From assembly GCA_934320645.1 (NCBI GenBank), contig CAKRFP010000005.1:31278-95277 (forward strand): DNA of 64,000 nt, written 5' to 3'. Of the stretch, positions 36,524 through 45,602 are shown one piece after another. The notes under the pieces were generated by a model that worked only from the letters and a program-made list of their open reading frames with translations, was not told the DNA's origin and searched no databases. This DNA is from an uncultured Bariatricus sp. (GTDB taxonomy: Bacteria > Bacillota > Clostridia > Lachnospirales > Lachnospiraceae). Position 1 is the stretch's first letter; each line of letters begins with the position of its first letter. A program made the position numbers and the translations under genes.

Positions 36524-36700
36524 AAGTTTCTGTTTGCGCATGATGAGGCGATTGCATTTATCGGAACTGCGGATCCATGGAGTGAGGTAAAAAAAGTGGT
36601 TGGATGTTCGCAGAATCAGGCAGTTCCGATTTATGTTTATGAGGATGCCAATCATTCATTGGAAAAAGGAAATGTTTTACAGAATATTGATATTCTGTAA
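36524..36700 (+). pseudogene. Alpha/beta-hydrolase C-terminal remnant
   Basis: A 58-codon frame without a start encodes FIGTADPWSEVKKVVGC and YVYEDANHSLEKGN, which match the acid (Asp) and catalytic His regions of an alpha/beta hydrolase. The nucleophile domain is absent and a stop precedes the fragment, so it is a gene relic. Confidence 0.7.
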
Positions 36701-36736
36701 AATGTAATGAATAAGACAAAGAATTATTTAATTTAA

Positions 36737-37684
36737 CTATTCCAGAGAAGTAAAGCCACTGGCATTGGATGTATCAAATAGATCCCTTGCAATGCGGATA
36801 AAGTCATGTGCATAGGATGGAAGGTATCCTCCGTGGCGATGTGCCACTACAAAATCAGATACGGTTTTTGGTTCACCGAAACTATAGCAGTCAATCGGTT
36901 TAGAAAATGTATGATGCATGAGGTGTGTTTCAAAAATAAAGGCAGCACCGTATCCGACAGAAACCAGTTCCATGATGGCCGGAAGGCTGCTGGTTGTCAT
37001 GACGTTTTTGAATTTTAGTCCGATACTTGCAAAGTAGCGATCGGTGAGCTGCCTGGTTCGCTGTTCTGGCATTAATTGAAGAATGAGTTCATTCTGCAGA
37101 AGCATTGGATCCAGACGTGGATATCGGCTGGAAGGATTTGGCTGTGCGTAACGACCAAGAGGATGATTTTTACACAGACAGATCAGAAGTTCTTCTTTAT
37201 TCAAAGTTTCATAATCAATTTGTGGGTTGAGTGTGTCGGGTTTGCTGTAAAATGCAATTTCCGCTTTTCCATCTAAAAGTCTTTTGTCATTTTCATCAGA
37301 ACTTCCTTCAAAAACATTTACTTTGATGTTCGGGTGTTCCTGCTGAAAAAGAGGGAGCGTTGCCGGAAGCATATAAATGCAGCGCATACGTGGAAAGGCA
37401 ACATTAAGAACTCCTACATCACGTTTCAGAATATCTGCAAGCTGTATATCAAGATTGGATTTCAGCATCAGAATCTCTTTTGCAGTTTTTACATATTGCT
37501 CACCAGCATAGGTCAGAATATATTTATTTCCAAGTTTTCGGAATAATTTTTGTCCGAGTGTATTTTCAAGATTCATTAAAAATTTACTTAAAGTCGGCTG
37601 GCTTACGTAAAGTGAGTCGGCCGCTTTTGTTATATTCTGATATTTTTCTATAGCAAGTACATAGTTCAATTCACGAAAGTCCAT
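36737..37684 (-). CDS. LysR-family transcriptional regulator
   Basis: This 315-residue regulator has an N-terminal winged helix (NITKAADSLYVSQPTLSKFLMNLENTLGQKLF) and a C-terminal periplasmic-binding-like effector domain. It is transcribed away from the hydratase-cit operon, the standard LysR layout, and so probably controls it in response to a tri- or dicarboxylate. The ATG at 37684 follows AAAGGAG; an in-frame ATG 69 bp upstream would lengthen it beyond the family start (MDFRELNYVLAI). Confidence 0.9.
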   Translation of the reverse strand: MDFRELNYVLAIEKYQNITKAADSLYVSQPTLSKFLMNLENTLGQKLFRKLGNKYILTYAGEQYVKTAKEILMLKSNLDIQLADILKRDVGVLNVAFPRMRCIYMLPATLPLFQQEHPNIKVNVFEGSSDENDKRLLDGKAEIAFYSKPDTLNPQIDYETLNKEELLICLCKNHPLGRYAQPNPSSRYPRLDPMLLQNELILQLMPEQRTRQLTDRYFASIGLKFKNVMTTSSLPAIMELVSVGYGAAFIFETHLMHHTFSKPIDCYSFGEPKTVSDFVVAHRHGGYLPSYAHDFIRIARDLFDTSNASGFTSLE

Positions 37685-38035
37685 AAAACGATCTCCTTTA
37701 GATGATATATTATATATAATTTCTATTATATATTGCAAATAGTTAAGATACAACTATAAATAACATAAAAACAATAAAAGGTATGAAAAAAAGGAATGAT
37801 TACTTTTTGCTTCGAAAAAGGTATTTTTAATCTAAATTTGTTATAAATGCATATATTTATATTGATTGTATTGTATAAAATACATATTCACATAGCTTGA
37901 ATGAATGGAATAAATGAAAAACATGAATTTTACACATTGTATTTTAAGATATACAATAAGGTCAAAGATATCTAAGAGATACAAAAAGACTGGCCAGTCT
38001 GAATGGAATGAAACAGATGAAAGGAAACAGATGTC
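37685..38035. promoter_or_regulatory. Divergent control region of the cit locus with ATTGTAT operators
   Basis: 350 bp, AT-rich. Two similar dyads are visible: ATTGTAT (37936-37942) with ATACAAT (37951-37957), a perfect 7-bp inverted repeat; and ATTGTAT (37865) with ATACAT (about 37880). Both have the T-N11-A layout of LysR sites. No unambiguous -35/-10 pair can be named. Confidence 0.5.
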
Positions 38036-40303
38036 ATGAAATTATATGATTCAGGAGTATTTCTTTTAAATGGAACAACAATTGTTCCAGAAGATGAAGC
38101 GGGAAAAGAACTTCAGGATAAAAAAGAACAGTACAAAACCGGAACGATTTCCTATGATATTTTGCAGGCGCATAATATTGGAGAAGACAAAGAAAATTTG
38201 AAGATTAAATTTGATGCGATCACCAGTCATGACCTGACTTATGTTGGAATTATTCAGACAGCCAGAGCCTCGGGAGTCGAAAAATTCCCACTTCCGTATG
38301 TACTTACCTGTTGTCATAACAGCCTTTGTGCAGTAGGAGGAACGATCAACGAAGATGATCATGTATTTGGACTTACAGCAGCAAAGAAATATGGCGGAAT
38401 CTATCTGCCACCGCATATGGGAGTTATCCATCAGTATATGCGAGAGACCATGGCTGGCGGTGGAAAGATGATCCTTGGATCGGATTCCCATACAAGATAC
38501 GGCGCACTTGGAACGATGGCGGTTGGAGAAGGCGGAGGAGAACTGGTAAAACAGATTCTTGAACAGACATGGGATGTGAAATATCCGGAAGTGATCGCAG
38601 TTTATCTGGATGGAAAACCAAATCCAGGAATCGGACCGCAGGATATTGCGATTGCAATTGTAACGGCCGTTTTCAAAAATGGATATGTAAAAAATAAAGT
38701 AATGGAATTTGTAGGTCCTGGAGTATCTTCTATGAGTACCGATTATAGAAATGGAATCGATGTTATGACAACAGAAACAACTTGTCTTTCTTCAATCTGG
38801 AGAACGGATGAAGACACAGAACAGTTTCTGAAAGTACATGGAAGAGGAGAAGATTATAAAAAGCTGGAACCAAAAGAGAAAGCATATTATAACGGTTGTA
38901 TTTATATCGATCTGTCACAGATTCACAGTATGATCGCACTTCCGTTCCACCCGTCCAATGGATATGAGATCCGTGAACTGAATGCTAATATGGACGAGAT
39001 CCTTCATGAAGTGGAAGCGGATGCAAAGAAACTGATCAAGAATCCGGATCTTCACCTGAATCTTTGGGAAAAGGTGCATGATGGGGCTTTATATGCAGAT
39101 CAGGGAACAATTGCAGGATGTTCCGGTGGTACGTATTCCAATATTATGGAAGCTGCTTATCTACTGGATGGGAAGGGTACTGGACAGGATGTATTTAACT
39201 TAAGCGTTTATCCGAGTTCCCAGGCGGTCATGATGGATCTGGTCCGCAAAGGTGCCATTGAAAAACTGATCGCGTCAGGAGCGACAATCCGTACTGCCTT
39301 TTGTGGACCTTGTTTTGGAGCGGGAGATACACCGGCACATGGACAGCTCGCTGTCCGCCATACAACCAGAAACTTCCCGAACCGGGAAGGCTCAAAACCG
39401 GGAAATGGACAGCTTGCAAGCGTGGCACTTATGGATGCACGTTCCATTGCGGCAACTGCAGCAAATGGCGGAAGAATTACTGCAGCAGATGAACTTGGAT
39501 ATAAATATGAGTGTCCGGAGTATGCTTATGATCCGATCGCATATGAACAGAGAGTTTATCAGGGATTTAAAAAAGAAGATCCGGCTGAAGAACTGGTATG
39601 TGGACCAAATATCAAAGACTGGCCGGAGCTTCCGAAACTGAATGACCATATGCTTTTAAAAGTGTGTGCATATATTACAGATCCGGTTACAACAACGGAT
39701 GAACTGATTCCATCAGGAGAGACCGGATCTTTCCGTTCCAATCCAATGGGGCTTGCTGAGTTTACATTAAGTCGGAGAGTGCCGGAGTATGTTGGAAAAG
39801 CCAAGGTTGTTATGAATTACGAAAAGGAACGGAAAGACGGAGAATGTCCGGAAGAGGTACAGAGGATTCTTGAAAAAGTCCACTCTATCCATGGATATGA
39901 AAAGATAGATGATCAGACCATTGATCTATCCAGTACGATTTATGCGGTAAAACCAGGGGATGGATCTGCAAGAGAACAGGCAGCATCCTGCCAGAGAGTT
40001 CTTCTGGGTGGCGCGAATATTACGGTTGAATATGCAACAAAGAGATATCGCTCGAATCTGATCAACTGGGGAATGGTTCCGTTTGTTTTAAATGGAGAGC
40101 CGGATTTCGCAGATGATGATTATATTTTTGTCCCGGATATCAAAAAGGCTCTGGATACAGATATGAAAGAAATAAAGGCATATGTGATCGGAGAGGAAAT
40201 CCGTCCGCTTTCACTGGCGATTGAACCACTTACAGATGAAGAAAAAGAAATCATCCGCTGCGGTTCACTGATCAACTATAACCGCAAACTAAAGGAAAGG
40301 TAG
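38036..40303 (+). CDS. Aconitase-superfamily hydratase, second copy
   Basis: This 755-residue paralogue of the hydratase at 6538 keeps DSHTRYG, IAGCSGGT, FCGPCFG and GDGSAREQAASC, so the [4Fe-4S] cluster should form. It opens the operon hydratase-prpF-carrier-citDEFG, which argues for a role in converting cis-aconitate to citrate (or isocitrate) ahead of citrate lyase. Codon choice is visibly richer in A/T-ending codons (GGA, AGA, ATT) than in the first copy, an impression that suggests a different history. The substrate is inferred from neighbours. Confidence 0.85.
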   Translation: MKLYDSGVFLLNGTTIVPEDEAGKELQDKKEQYKTGTISYDILQAHNIGEDKENLKIKFDAITSHDLTYVGIIQTARASGVEKFPLPYVLTCCHNSLCAVGGTINEDDHVFGLTAAKKYGGIYLPPHMGVIHQYMRETMAGGGKMILGSDSHTRYGALGTMAVGEGGGELVKQILEQTWDVKYPEVIAVYLDGKPNPGIGPQDIAIAIVTAVFKNGYVKNKVMEFVGPGVSSMSTDYRNGIDVMTTETTCLSSIWRTDEDTEQFLKVHGRGEDYKKLEPKEKAYYNGCIYIDLSQIHSMIALPFHPSNGYEIRELNANMDEILHEVEADAKKLIKNPDLHLNLWEKVHDGALYADQGTIAGCSGGTYSNIMEAAYLLDGKGTGQDVFNLSVYPSSQAVMMDLVRKGAIEKLIASGATIRTAFCGPCFGAGDTPAHGQLAVRHTTRNFPNREGSKPGNGQLASVALMDARSIAATAANGGRITAADELGYKYECPEYAYDPIAYEQRVYQGFKKEDPAEELVCGPNIKDWPELPKLNDHMLLKVCAYITDPVTTTDELIPSGETGSFRSNPMGLAEFTLSRRVPEYVGKAKVVMNYEKERKDGECPEEVQRILEKVHSIHGYEKIDDQTIDLSSTIYAVKPGDGSAREQAASCQRVLLGGANITVEYATKRYRSNLINWGMVPFVLNGEPDFADDDYIFVPDIKKALDTDMKEIKAYVIGEEIRPLSLAIEPLTDEEKEIIRCGSLINYNRKLKER

Positions 40304-40323
40304 AAAGGGTTTTAAAAATACAG

Positions 40324-41487
40324 ATGGCTCAGGAAAAGAAAAATAACGGTAAGAATATTCCAGCTATGATCATTCGAGGGGGGACCAGTAAAGGAGTCTA
40401 TCTTCTGAAAAGTGACTTGCCGGAAGAATGTGAAAAATGGGATGCAATACTCCTGAAAATGATGGGGAGTCCGGACAAAAAACAGATTGACGGACTTGGC
40501 GGATCTCAGTCTGTTACAAGTAAAGTCGCAATTGTAAATAAATCTGAAAGAGCAGATGCGGATGTGGATTATACATTTGCACAGGTAGCGGTAGATAAAC
40601 CGATCGTCAGCTATAAAGGAAACTGTGGAAATATTTCTTCCGGAGTCGGACCATTTGCAATTGAAAAGGGTCTGATAGAGGCAAAGGAAGGGACAACACC
40701 GGTAAGGATTTACAACACCAATACAGATAAGATTATTGTGGCAGATGTAAAGACGAAAAATGGAGAAGTTGTATACGAAGGAGATTTTGGAATTGCAGGA
40801 GTTCCGGGCACAGCTTCTCCAATCCGGCTGAAATTTGTGGATCCGGCAGGGACACTGGGGAAAGGTCTGCTGCCGACCGGACAAGCGGTTGATGTACTAG
40901 AAGTTCCTGGATTTGGCACGGTAGAAGTATCGATCATTGATGCTGCAAATCCACTGGTATTTGCAAGAGCAAAGGACCTTGGACTTACAGGAAAAGAGCT
41001 TCCGGATGAATTGAATGCAGATCCAGAGAAGCTGGAGCTTTTAGAAAAGGTAAGAGGAATGGCAGCTGTTAGGTTAGGCCTCATTGATGATTATGCAAAC
41101 TCGGCATGGGAGACACCGGGAATTCCGAAAATGACATTTGTAGCGGAACCGGAAAATTATGTCAACATGGAGGGAAAAGAGATAAAAAAAGAAGAAATTG
41201 ATCTTCTCTCAAGAATGATGTCCATGCAGAAGACACATCCGAGCTATGCGATGACCGGTGCAATGTGTACGGCAGCGGCAGTGGTTGTAAAAGGAAGTAT
41301 TGTAAATCAGGTGTGTGCAGATGACATTGATACACAGTTTATCCGGATCGGACATCCGGGAGGTATTCTGGAATGTGGTGTAGATTATCGGAAGAGTGAT
41401 GAAAAACTGGATATCCAGGACACATTTGGTTTCCGTACCGCAAATCTGATCATGGATGGCACTGTGAAAAATTGTTTCAATGAATAA
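40324..41487 (+). CDS. PrpF-family isomerase
   Basis: This 387-residue protein belongs to the PrpF family (diaminopimelate-epimerase fold), whose members isomerise 2-methylaconitate, trans-aconitate or oxalomesaconate by moving a proton. RGGTSKGVYLL at the N-terminus, GLGGSQSVTSKVA and GNCGNISSGVGPFAIE are intact. It is placed between the hydratase and a carboxylate carrier. Because no 2-methylcitrate genes are present, trans-/cis-aconitate isomerisation is the most economical role. Confidence 0.88.
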   Translation: MAQEKKNNGKNIPAMIIRGGTSKGVYLLKSDLPEECEKWDAILLKMMGSPDKKQIDGLGGSQSVTSKVAIVNKSERADADVDYTFAQVAVDKPIVSYKGNCGNISSGVGPFAIEKGLIEAKEGTTPVRIYNTNTDKIIVADVKTKNGEVVYEGDFGIAGVPGTASPIRLKFVDPAGTLGKGLLPTGQAVDVLEVPGFGTVEVSIIDAANPLVFARAKDLGLTGKELPDELNADPEKLELLEKVRGMAAVRLGLIDDYANSAWETPGIPKMTFVAEPENYVNMEGKEIKKEEIDLLSRMMSMQKTHPSYAMTGAMCTAAAVVVKGSIVNQVCADDIDTQFIRIGHPGGILECGVDYRKSDEKLDIQDTFGFRTANLIMDGTVKNCFNE

Positions 41488-41504
41488 ACTACGGGGGTAA
41501 AACG

Positions 41505-42767
41505 ATGAACCTTTCTATTATTTCGCTGATTGTACTTGTGATCGTAGTGGCAATTGGCTTTATCAAAAAAGTAAATCTTGGTTTTTTATCAATTGGTGTA
41601 GCGTTCTTTCTGGGAACGGTAGGCGGGATGTCTGCCAAAGAGATTGCAGCGGGATTCAGCAGCTCTATGTTTGTAACACTGGTTGGAGTTACCTTTTTAT
41701 TTGGTATGGCATCGAATAATGGAACGCTGGAGCTTTTTTCAAAGAAAATTGTTGCATTGGTAGGAAAACACACGGTTCTGATTCCGATTCTGATGTTCTT
41801 CCTTTCGGCTTTTATTTCGGCAATCGGACCGGGACATATTGCAGCAGGTATTCTGATGACAACTTTTGCAATGTACCTTGCTTTTGAAATGGATATTAAT
41901 CCGATGGCAACAGCGCTTTATGCAAAACTGGGTGCAAACGCAGGTTGTGCGTCCGTGCTTTCGCTTACAGGTGTGTTGGCAAAAAATCTTTCAGAACCAC
42001 TTGGATACAGTGGATTTGGATTGCATTTGTTCTTGTCGACACTGCTTTCTGGATTTATCTTCACACTGGTTGTCTATGTGATCTACAAAGGATATAAAGT
42101 AAAAGCAGATAATCCGATGAAGCTTTCAGATATCCCGAAATTCAACAGAGACCAGTGGCTGACGATCATCGCAATTATTGTAATGGTAATATGCTGTATC
42201 GGATTTAAATTAGATACCGGACTTTTTGCCTTTGCAGCGGCAGCAGTGCTGATCCTTCTCGGAGCAGTCGATGAGAAAAAGGCAATTAAAGGAATCCCGT
42301 GGGGAACACTGGTATTTATCTGTGGCGTAGGTGTGCTGATCAATGTGATCGATACATTGGGCGGTATCACGATGATTTCCGATTTCCTGACCGGCTTTAT
42401 GAATGAACGTACAGCAACCCCGATTCTGGCAGCCACTTCAGGAATCCTTTCATGGGTAAGTTCGACAACAGGAGTTGTTATGCCGACACTCTTCCCGATT
42501 GCGGCAGATGTATGTAAAACATTTGGAGGCGCAAATTATGTAGAAATTATTTCTGCAATTACGGCAACTTCATTTGCAGCTGCGATCAGCCCGCTTTCCA
42601 CAGGTGGTGCGATTATTATGTCTTCTTATTCGGCAGCAAGAGAAACGACGAATGAAGAACTGAACAAGATGTTTAAAACTTTATTTTTACTCTCCGTTGC
42701 AAACGTACTTCTGAATGTAGTACTTTCTGCATTAGGTGTATTTAAACTGGGAGGGTTATTCTACTAA
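41505..42767 (+). CDS. MatC/SLC13-like carboxylate transporter
   Basis: This 420-residue membrane protein has about 11-12 helices. Its first third (GVAFFLGTVGGMSAKEIAAGFSSSMFVTLVGVTFLFGMA) matches the MatC N-terminal dicarboxylate carrier domain of the ion-transporter superfamily. Twin hairpins with AAAISPLSTGG resemble substrate-binding re-entrant loops. In this operon it is the probable uptake system for the tricarboxylate substrate. Confidence 0.82.
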   Translation: MNLSIISLIVLVIVVAIGFIKKVNLGFLSIGVAFFLGTVGGMSAKEIAAGFSSSMFVTLVGVTFLFGMASNNGTLELFSKKIVALVGKHTVLIPILMFFLSAFISAIGPGHIAAGILMTTFAMYLAFEMDINPMATALYAKLGANAGCASVLSLTGVLAKNLSEPLGYSGFGLHLFLSTLLSGFIFTLVVYVIYKGYKVKADNPMKLSDIPKFNRDQWLTIIAIIVMVICCIGFKLDTGLFAFAAAAVLILLGAVDEKKAIKGIPWGTLVFICGVGVLINVIDTLGGITMISDFLTGFMNERTATPILAATSGILSWVSSTTGVVMPTLFPIAADVCKTFGGANYVEIISAITATSFAAAISPLSTGGAIIMSSYSAARETTNEELNKMFKTLFLLSVANVLLNVVLSALGVFKLGGLFY

Positions 42768-42831
42768 AATTTAACGGGGGAGCCAAAGAGCTGTTCCGGT
42801 AAAATCAGATAATAACGAGGAGGAAAACAGA

Positions 42832-43131
42832 ATGAAAATCGAAAAACCGGCAATTGCAGGAACACTGGAATCCAGTGACTGTATGGTGACTGTAGAGCCT
42901 GGAAATGGGACAATTGCTATGAATCTTGAAAGTGCTGTAATGAATCAGTTCGGGGAACAAATTCAGAAGGTGGTAAAAGAAACCCTGGAAAGACTGGAAG
43001 TAGATGATGTAAATATTCGCATTGTAGATAAGGGAGCACTTGACTGTACGATCAAAGCACGCGTGGAATGTGCAGTGTACAGAAGTGTAGGACAGAAGAA
43101 AAATCTTCCATGGGGAGGTGTGATCAGATAA
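42832..43131 (+). CDS. citD: Citrate lyase acyl carrier protein (gamma subunit)
   Basis: This 99-residue carrier holds the triphosphoribosyl-dephospho-CoA group that carries acetyl/citryl during citrate cleavage. Ser in TLESSDCMV is the attachment site. Its stop codon overlaps the citE start by one base (TAATG at 43129-43133). Confidence 0.95.
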   Translation: MKIEKPAIAGTLESSDCMVTVEPGNGTIAMNLESAVMNQFGEQIQKVVKETLERLEVDDVNIRIVDKGALDCTIKARVECAVYRSVGQKKNLPWGGVIR

Positions 43132-44030
43132 TGAATCCAAATAAGAAAAGATTAAGACGTACCATGATGTTTTTAAATGCACAGAAACCGGGACTTATCA
43201 AAGATCCATATATTTATAAGCCGGATTCGATCATGCTGGATCTGGAAGATGCGGTTGCGGAGAAGGAAAAAGACGCTGCGAGATTTTCTCTTTTTCATGC
43301 ATTAAAAGAGATTAATTACAGAGGAATTGAATGCATTGTCCGAATCAATGGACTGGATTCTGATCTCTGGGAAGAGGATATCCGCTGTGCAGTTGCAGGC
43401 GGGGCAGATGGAATCCGTATTCCAAAGACAGAGACGGCAGAAGATGTTAAAAAAGTGGAAAAAGCAGTGGAAGATGCAGAAAAAGAATTTGGTATTGAAC
43501 CAGGAAAAGTCCTGATCATGGCAGCTCTGGAATCAGCCAAAGGAGTATTAAATGCGCTTGATATCTGCAAAGCATCGGACCGGTTATTTGGTATTGCGCT
43601 TTCAGGGGGAGATTATACGAAGGATCTGCAGACCCACATTACCGGAACAGGTGTGGAACTGATGGGAGCAAGACAACATATGATCATTGCTGCCAGAGCG
43701 GCAGGCGTACAGTGTTTTGATACGGTATATACAGACCTTGATGATATGGAAGGCTTTGTAAAAGATGTGGAAACGATTCATTTGATGGGATTTGACGGAA
43801 AATCAATTATTAATCCGAGACAAATTGCGCCGGTTCACAAAATTTATACTCCAAGCCAGAAAGAAATTATTTTTGCGCAGAAGGTAGTAAAGGAAATAGA
43901 TGAAAAGAAAGCACTTGGCATTGGTGTATTTACAGTTGACGGGAAAATGATCGATATTGCCTTCTATGATGGAGCAAAACGAACGATCGAACTGGCAAAA
44001 GCTTCAGGTGTTTTAAAGGAGGAATGCTAA
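43131..44030 (+). CDS. citE: Citrate lyase beta subunit (citryl-ACP lyase)
   Basis: This 299-residue TIM-barrel enzyme splits citryl-ACP to oxaloacetate and acetyl-ACP. LRRTMMFLNAQKPG, DSIMLDLEDAVAEKEKDAAR and GADGIRIPKTET are intact. GGGGAGGTG lies before the ATG at 43131; an upstream in-frame ATG is inside citD. Confidence 0.95.
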   Translation: MNPNKKRLRRTMMFLNAQKPGLIKDPYIYKPDSIMLDLEDAVAEKEKDAARFSLFHALKEINYRGIECIVRINGLDSDLWEEDIRCAVAGGADGIRIPKTETAEDVKKVEKAVEDAEKEFGIEPGKVLIMAALESAKGVLNALDICKASDRLFGIALSGGDYTKDLQTHITGTGVELMGARQHMIIAARAAGVQCFDTVYTDLDDMEGFVKDVETIHLMGFDGKSIINPRQIAPVHKIYTPSQKEIIFAQKVVKEIDEKKALGIGVFTVDGKMIDIAFYDGAKRTIELAKASGVLKEEC

Positions 44031-44031
44031 G

Positions 44032-45579
44032 ATGTTAAATGCAGTAGGGCGTGAAATTCCAGATGAGATTTTAGAAATTACAGGAAAAGAACCATTTCAG
44101 GGAAACAACTATAAAGAAGGTGTCGAATACAGAAAACAGGGACCTGTCGTAAAACCGGTAATCGACCATAATACAAGTAAGATGGTAGCTTCGATTCGTG
44201 AAGCACTGGAAAAATGTGGTGCGCATGATGGAATGACACTTGGATTCCACCATCATTTCAGAGAGGGTGACCTGGTCGTAAATATGGTCATGAAAGAAGT
44301 GCATGATATGGGGATTAAAGATGTCACTATCTGTGCAAGTTCTCTGGGAAAAGCGCATGATCCGCTGATCGAGTATATTGAAGATGGAACGATCACCAGA
44401 ATTGAATCTTCCGGAGTACGTGGAAAAATCGGAGAAGCTATTTCTCATGGGAAATTGAAAGGACTTGCGATCATGCGCTCCCATGGAGGACGTGTACGTG
44501 CAATCCAGAGTGGAGAAACTACGATCGATATTTCCTTTATCGGGGCACCTACCTGCGATGATTATGGAAACTGTAAAGGAATTGGCGGAAAGAGTGATTG
44601 TGGTGTTTTGTCGTATTCTTTTGTTGACGGACAGCATGCAAACAAGGTAGTAGCAGTAACAGATTGCCTGGTTCCATTCCCAAATTTCCCGGCAGATATT
44701 GCGATGACACGTGTAGACTATGTATGTGTAGTCGATGCGATTGGAATTCCGGAAAAAATTGCAACGGGGGCAGCAAAACCAACGACAGATACAAGAAAGC
44801 TGATGATGGCAGATTACTGTACACAGGTTGTTGTAAATACTCCGTATTTTAAAGATGGCTTTTCTTATCAGACAGGTGTTGGAGGGGCATCGATCGCTTC
44901 CGCTGCTTCGCTTGCAAAGATCATGGAAGAACGTGGCATCAAAATGGGATTTGCGGTAGGTGGAATGAGTAAAGGCATGGTAGATATGCTGGATGAAGGA
45001 TTGGTTGGAAAGCTTCTGGATACACAGGATTTTGACCTTTTTGCAGTAAACTCTGTAAAACGGCCAAATCATCACAGAATCAGTGCGGGTGCTTATGCAA
45101 ATCCATTTAACAAAGGCTGTTTTGTAAACAAACTGGATTATGTTGTACTTGCTGCACTGGAAGTGGATACGCATTTCAATTGTAATGTAGTTGTGGGATC
45201 GGATGGAATGATCACAGGTGCACAGGGAGGACATCCGGATGCAGCACAGGGAGCAAAATGTACGATTGTGATCTGTCCGCTTCTACAGGGCAGGATTCCG
45301 GCAATCTGTACGGATGTTACAACGGTTACGACACCAGGAGAAAGTATTGATGTGGTGGTGACTGATTATGGTGTAGCAGTCAATCCGGCAAGACAGGATC
45401 TTCTGAAATGTCTGAAAGAAGCAGACTGTGTACCGCTTAAGACAATCGAAGAACTGCGTGACATTGCCTATGACATTGTAGGGACTCCGCAGCCAGTTAA
45501 ATTCGGAGAGAGAGTAGTCGGAATCATTGAAGGTCGTGATGGTACGATCATGGATGTTGTCCGGGAAGTAGCGGAGTAG
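44032..45579 (+). CDS. citF: Citrate lyase alpha subunit (citrate:ACP transferase)
   Basis: This 515-residue subunit exchanges acetyl for citryl on the carrier protein. LNAVGREIPDEI, the glycine-rich FHHHFREGD region and GAPTCDDYGNCKG are typical. It begins one base after the citE stop, preceded by AAGGAGGAATG inside citE. Confidence 0.96.
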   Translation: MLNAVGREIPDEILEITGKEPFQGNNYKEGVEYRKQGPVVKPVIDHNTSKMVASIREALEKCGAHDGMTLGFHHHFREGDLVVNMVMKEVHDMGIKDVTICASSLGKAHDPLIEYIEDGTITRIESSGVRGKIGEAISHGKLKGLAIMRSHGGRVRAIQSGETTIDISFIGAPTCDDYGNCKGIGGKSDCGVLSYSFVDGQHANKVVAVTDCLVPFPNFPADIAMTRVDYVCVVDAIGIPEKIATGAAKPTTDTRKLMMADYCTQVVVNTPYFKDGFSYQTGVGGASIASAASLAKIMEERGIKMGFAVGGMSKGMVDMLDEGLVGKLLDTQDFDLFAVNSVKRPNHHRISAGAYANPFNKGCFVNKLDYVVLAALEVDTHFNCNVVVGSDGMITGAQGGHPDAAQGAKCTIVICPLLQGRIPAICTDVTTVTTPGESIDVVVTDYGVAVNPARQDLLKCLKEADCVPLKTIEELRDIAYDIVGTPQPVKFGERVVGIIEGRDGTIMDVVREVAE

Positions 45580-45602
45580 GGAAAGCAGAAAAAGGTGCAG
45601 TA

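Noticed and set aside
44071..45234. 387-codon minus-strand frame inside citF
   Set aside because: citF is unmistakable on the plus strand; the antisense frame arises from its codon pattern.
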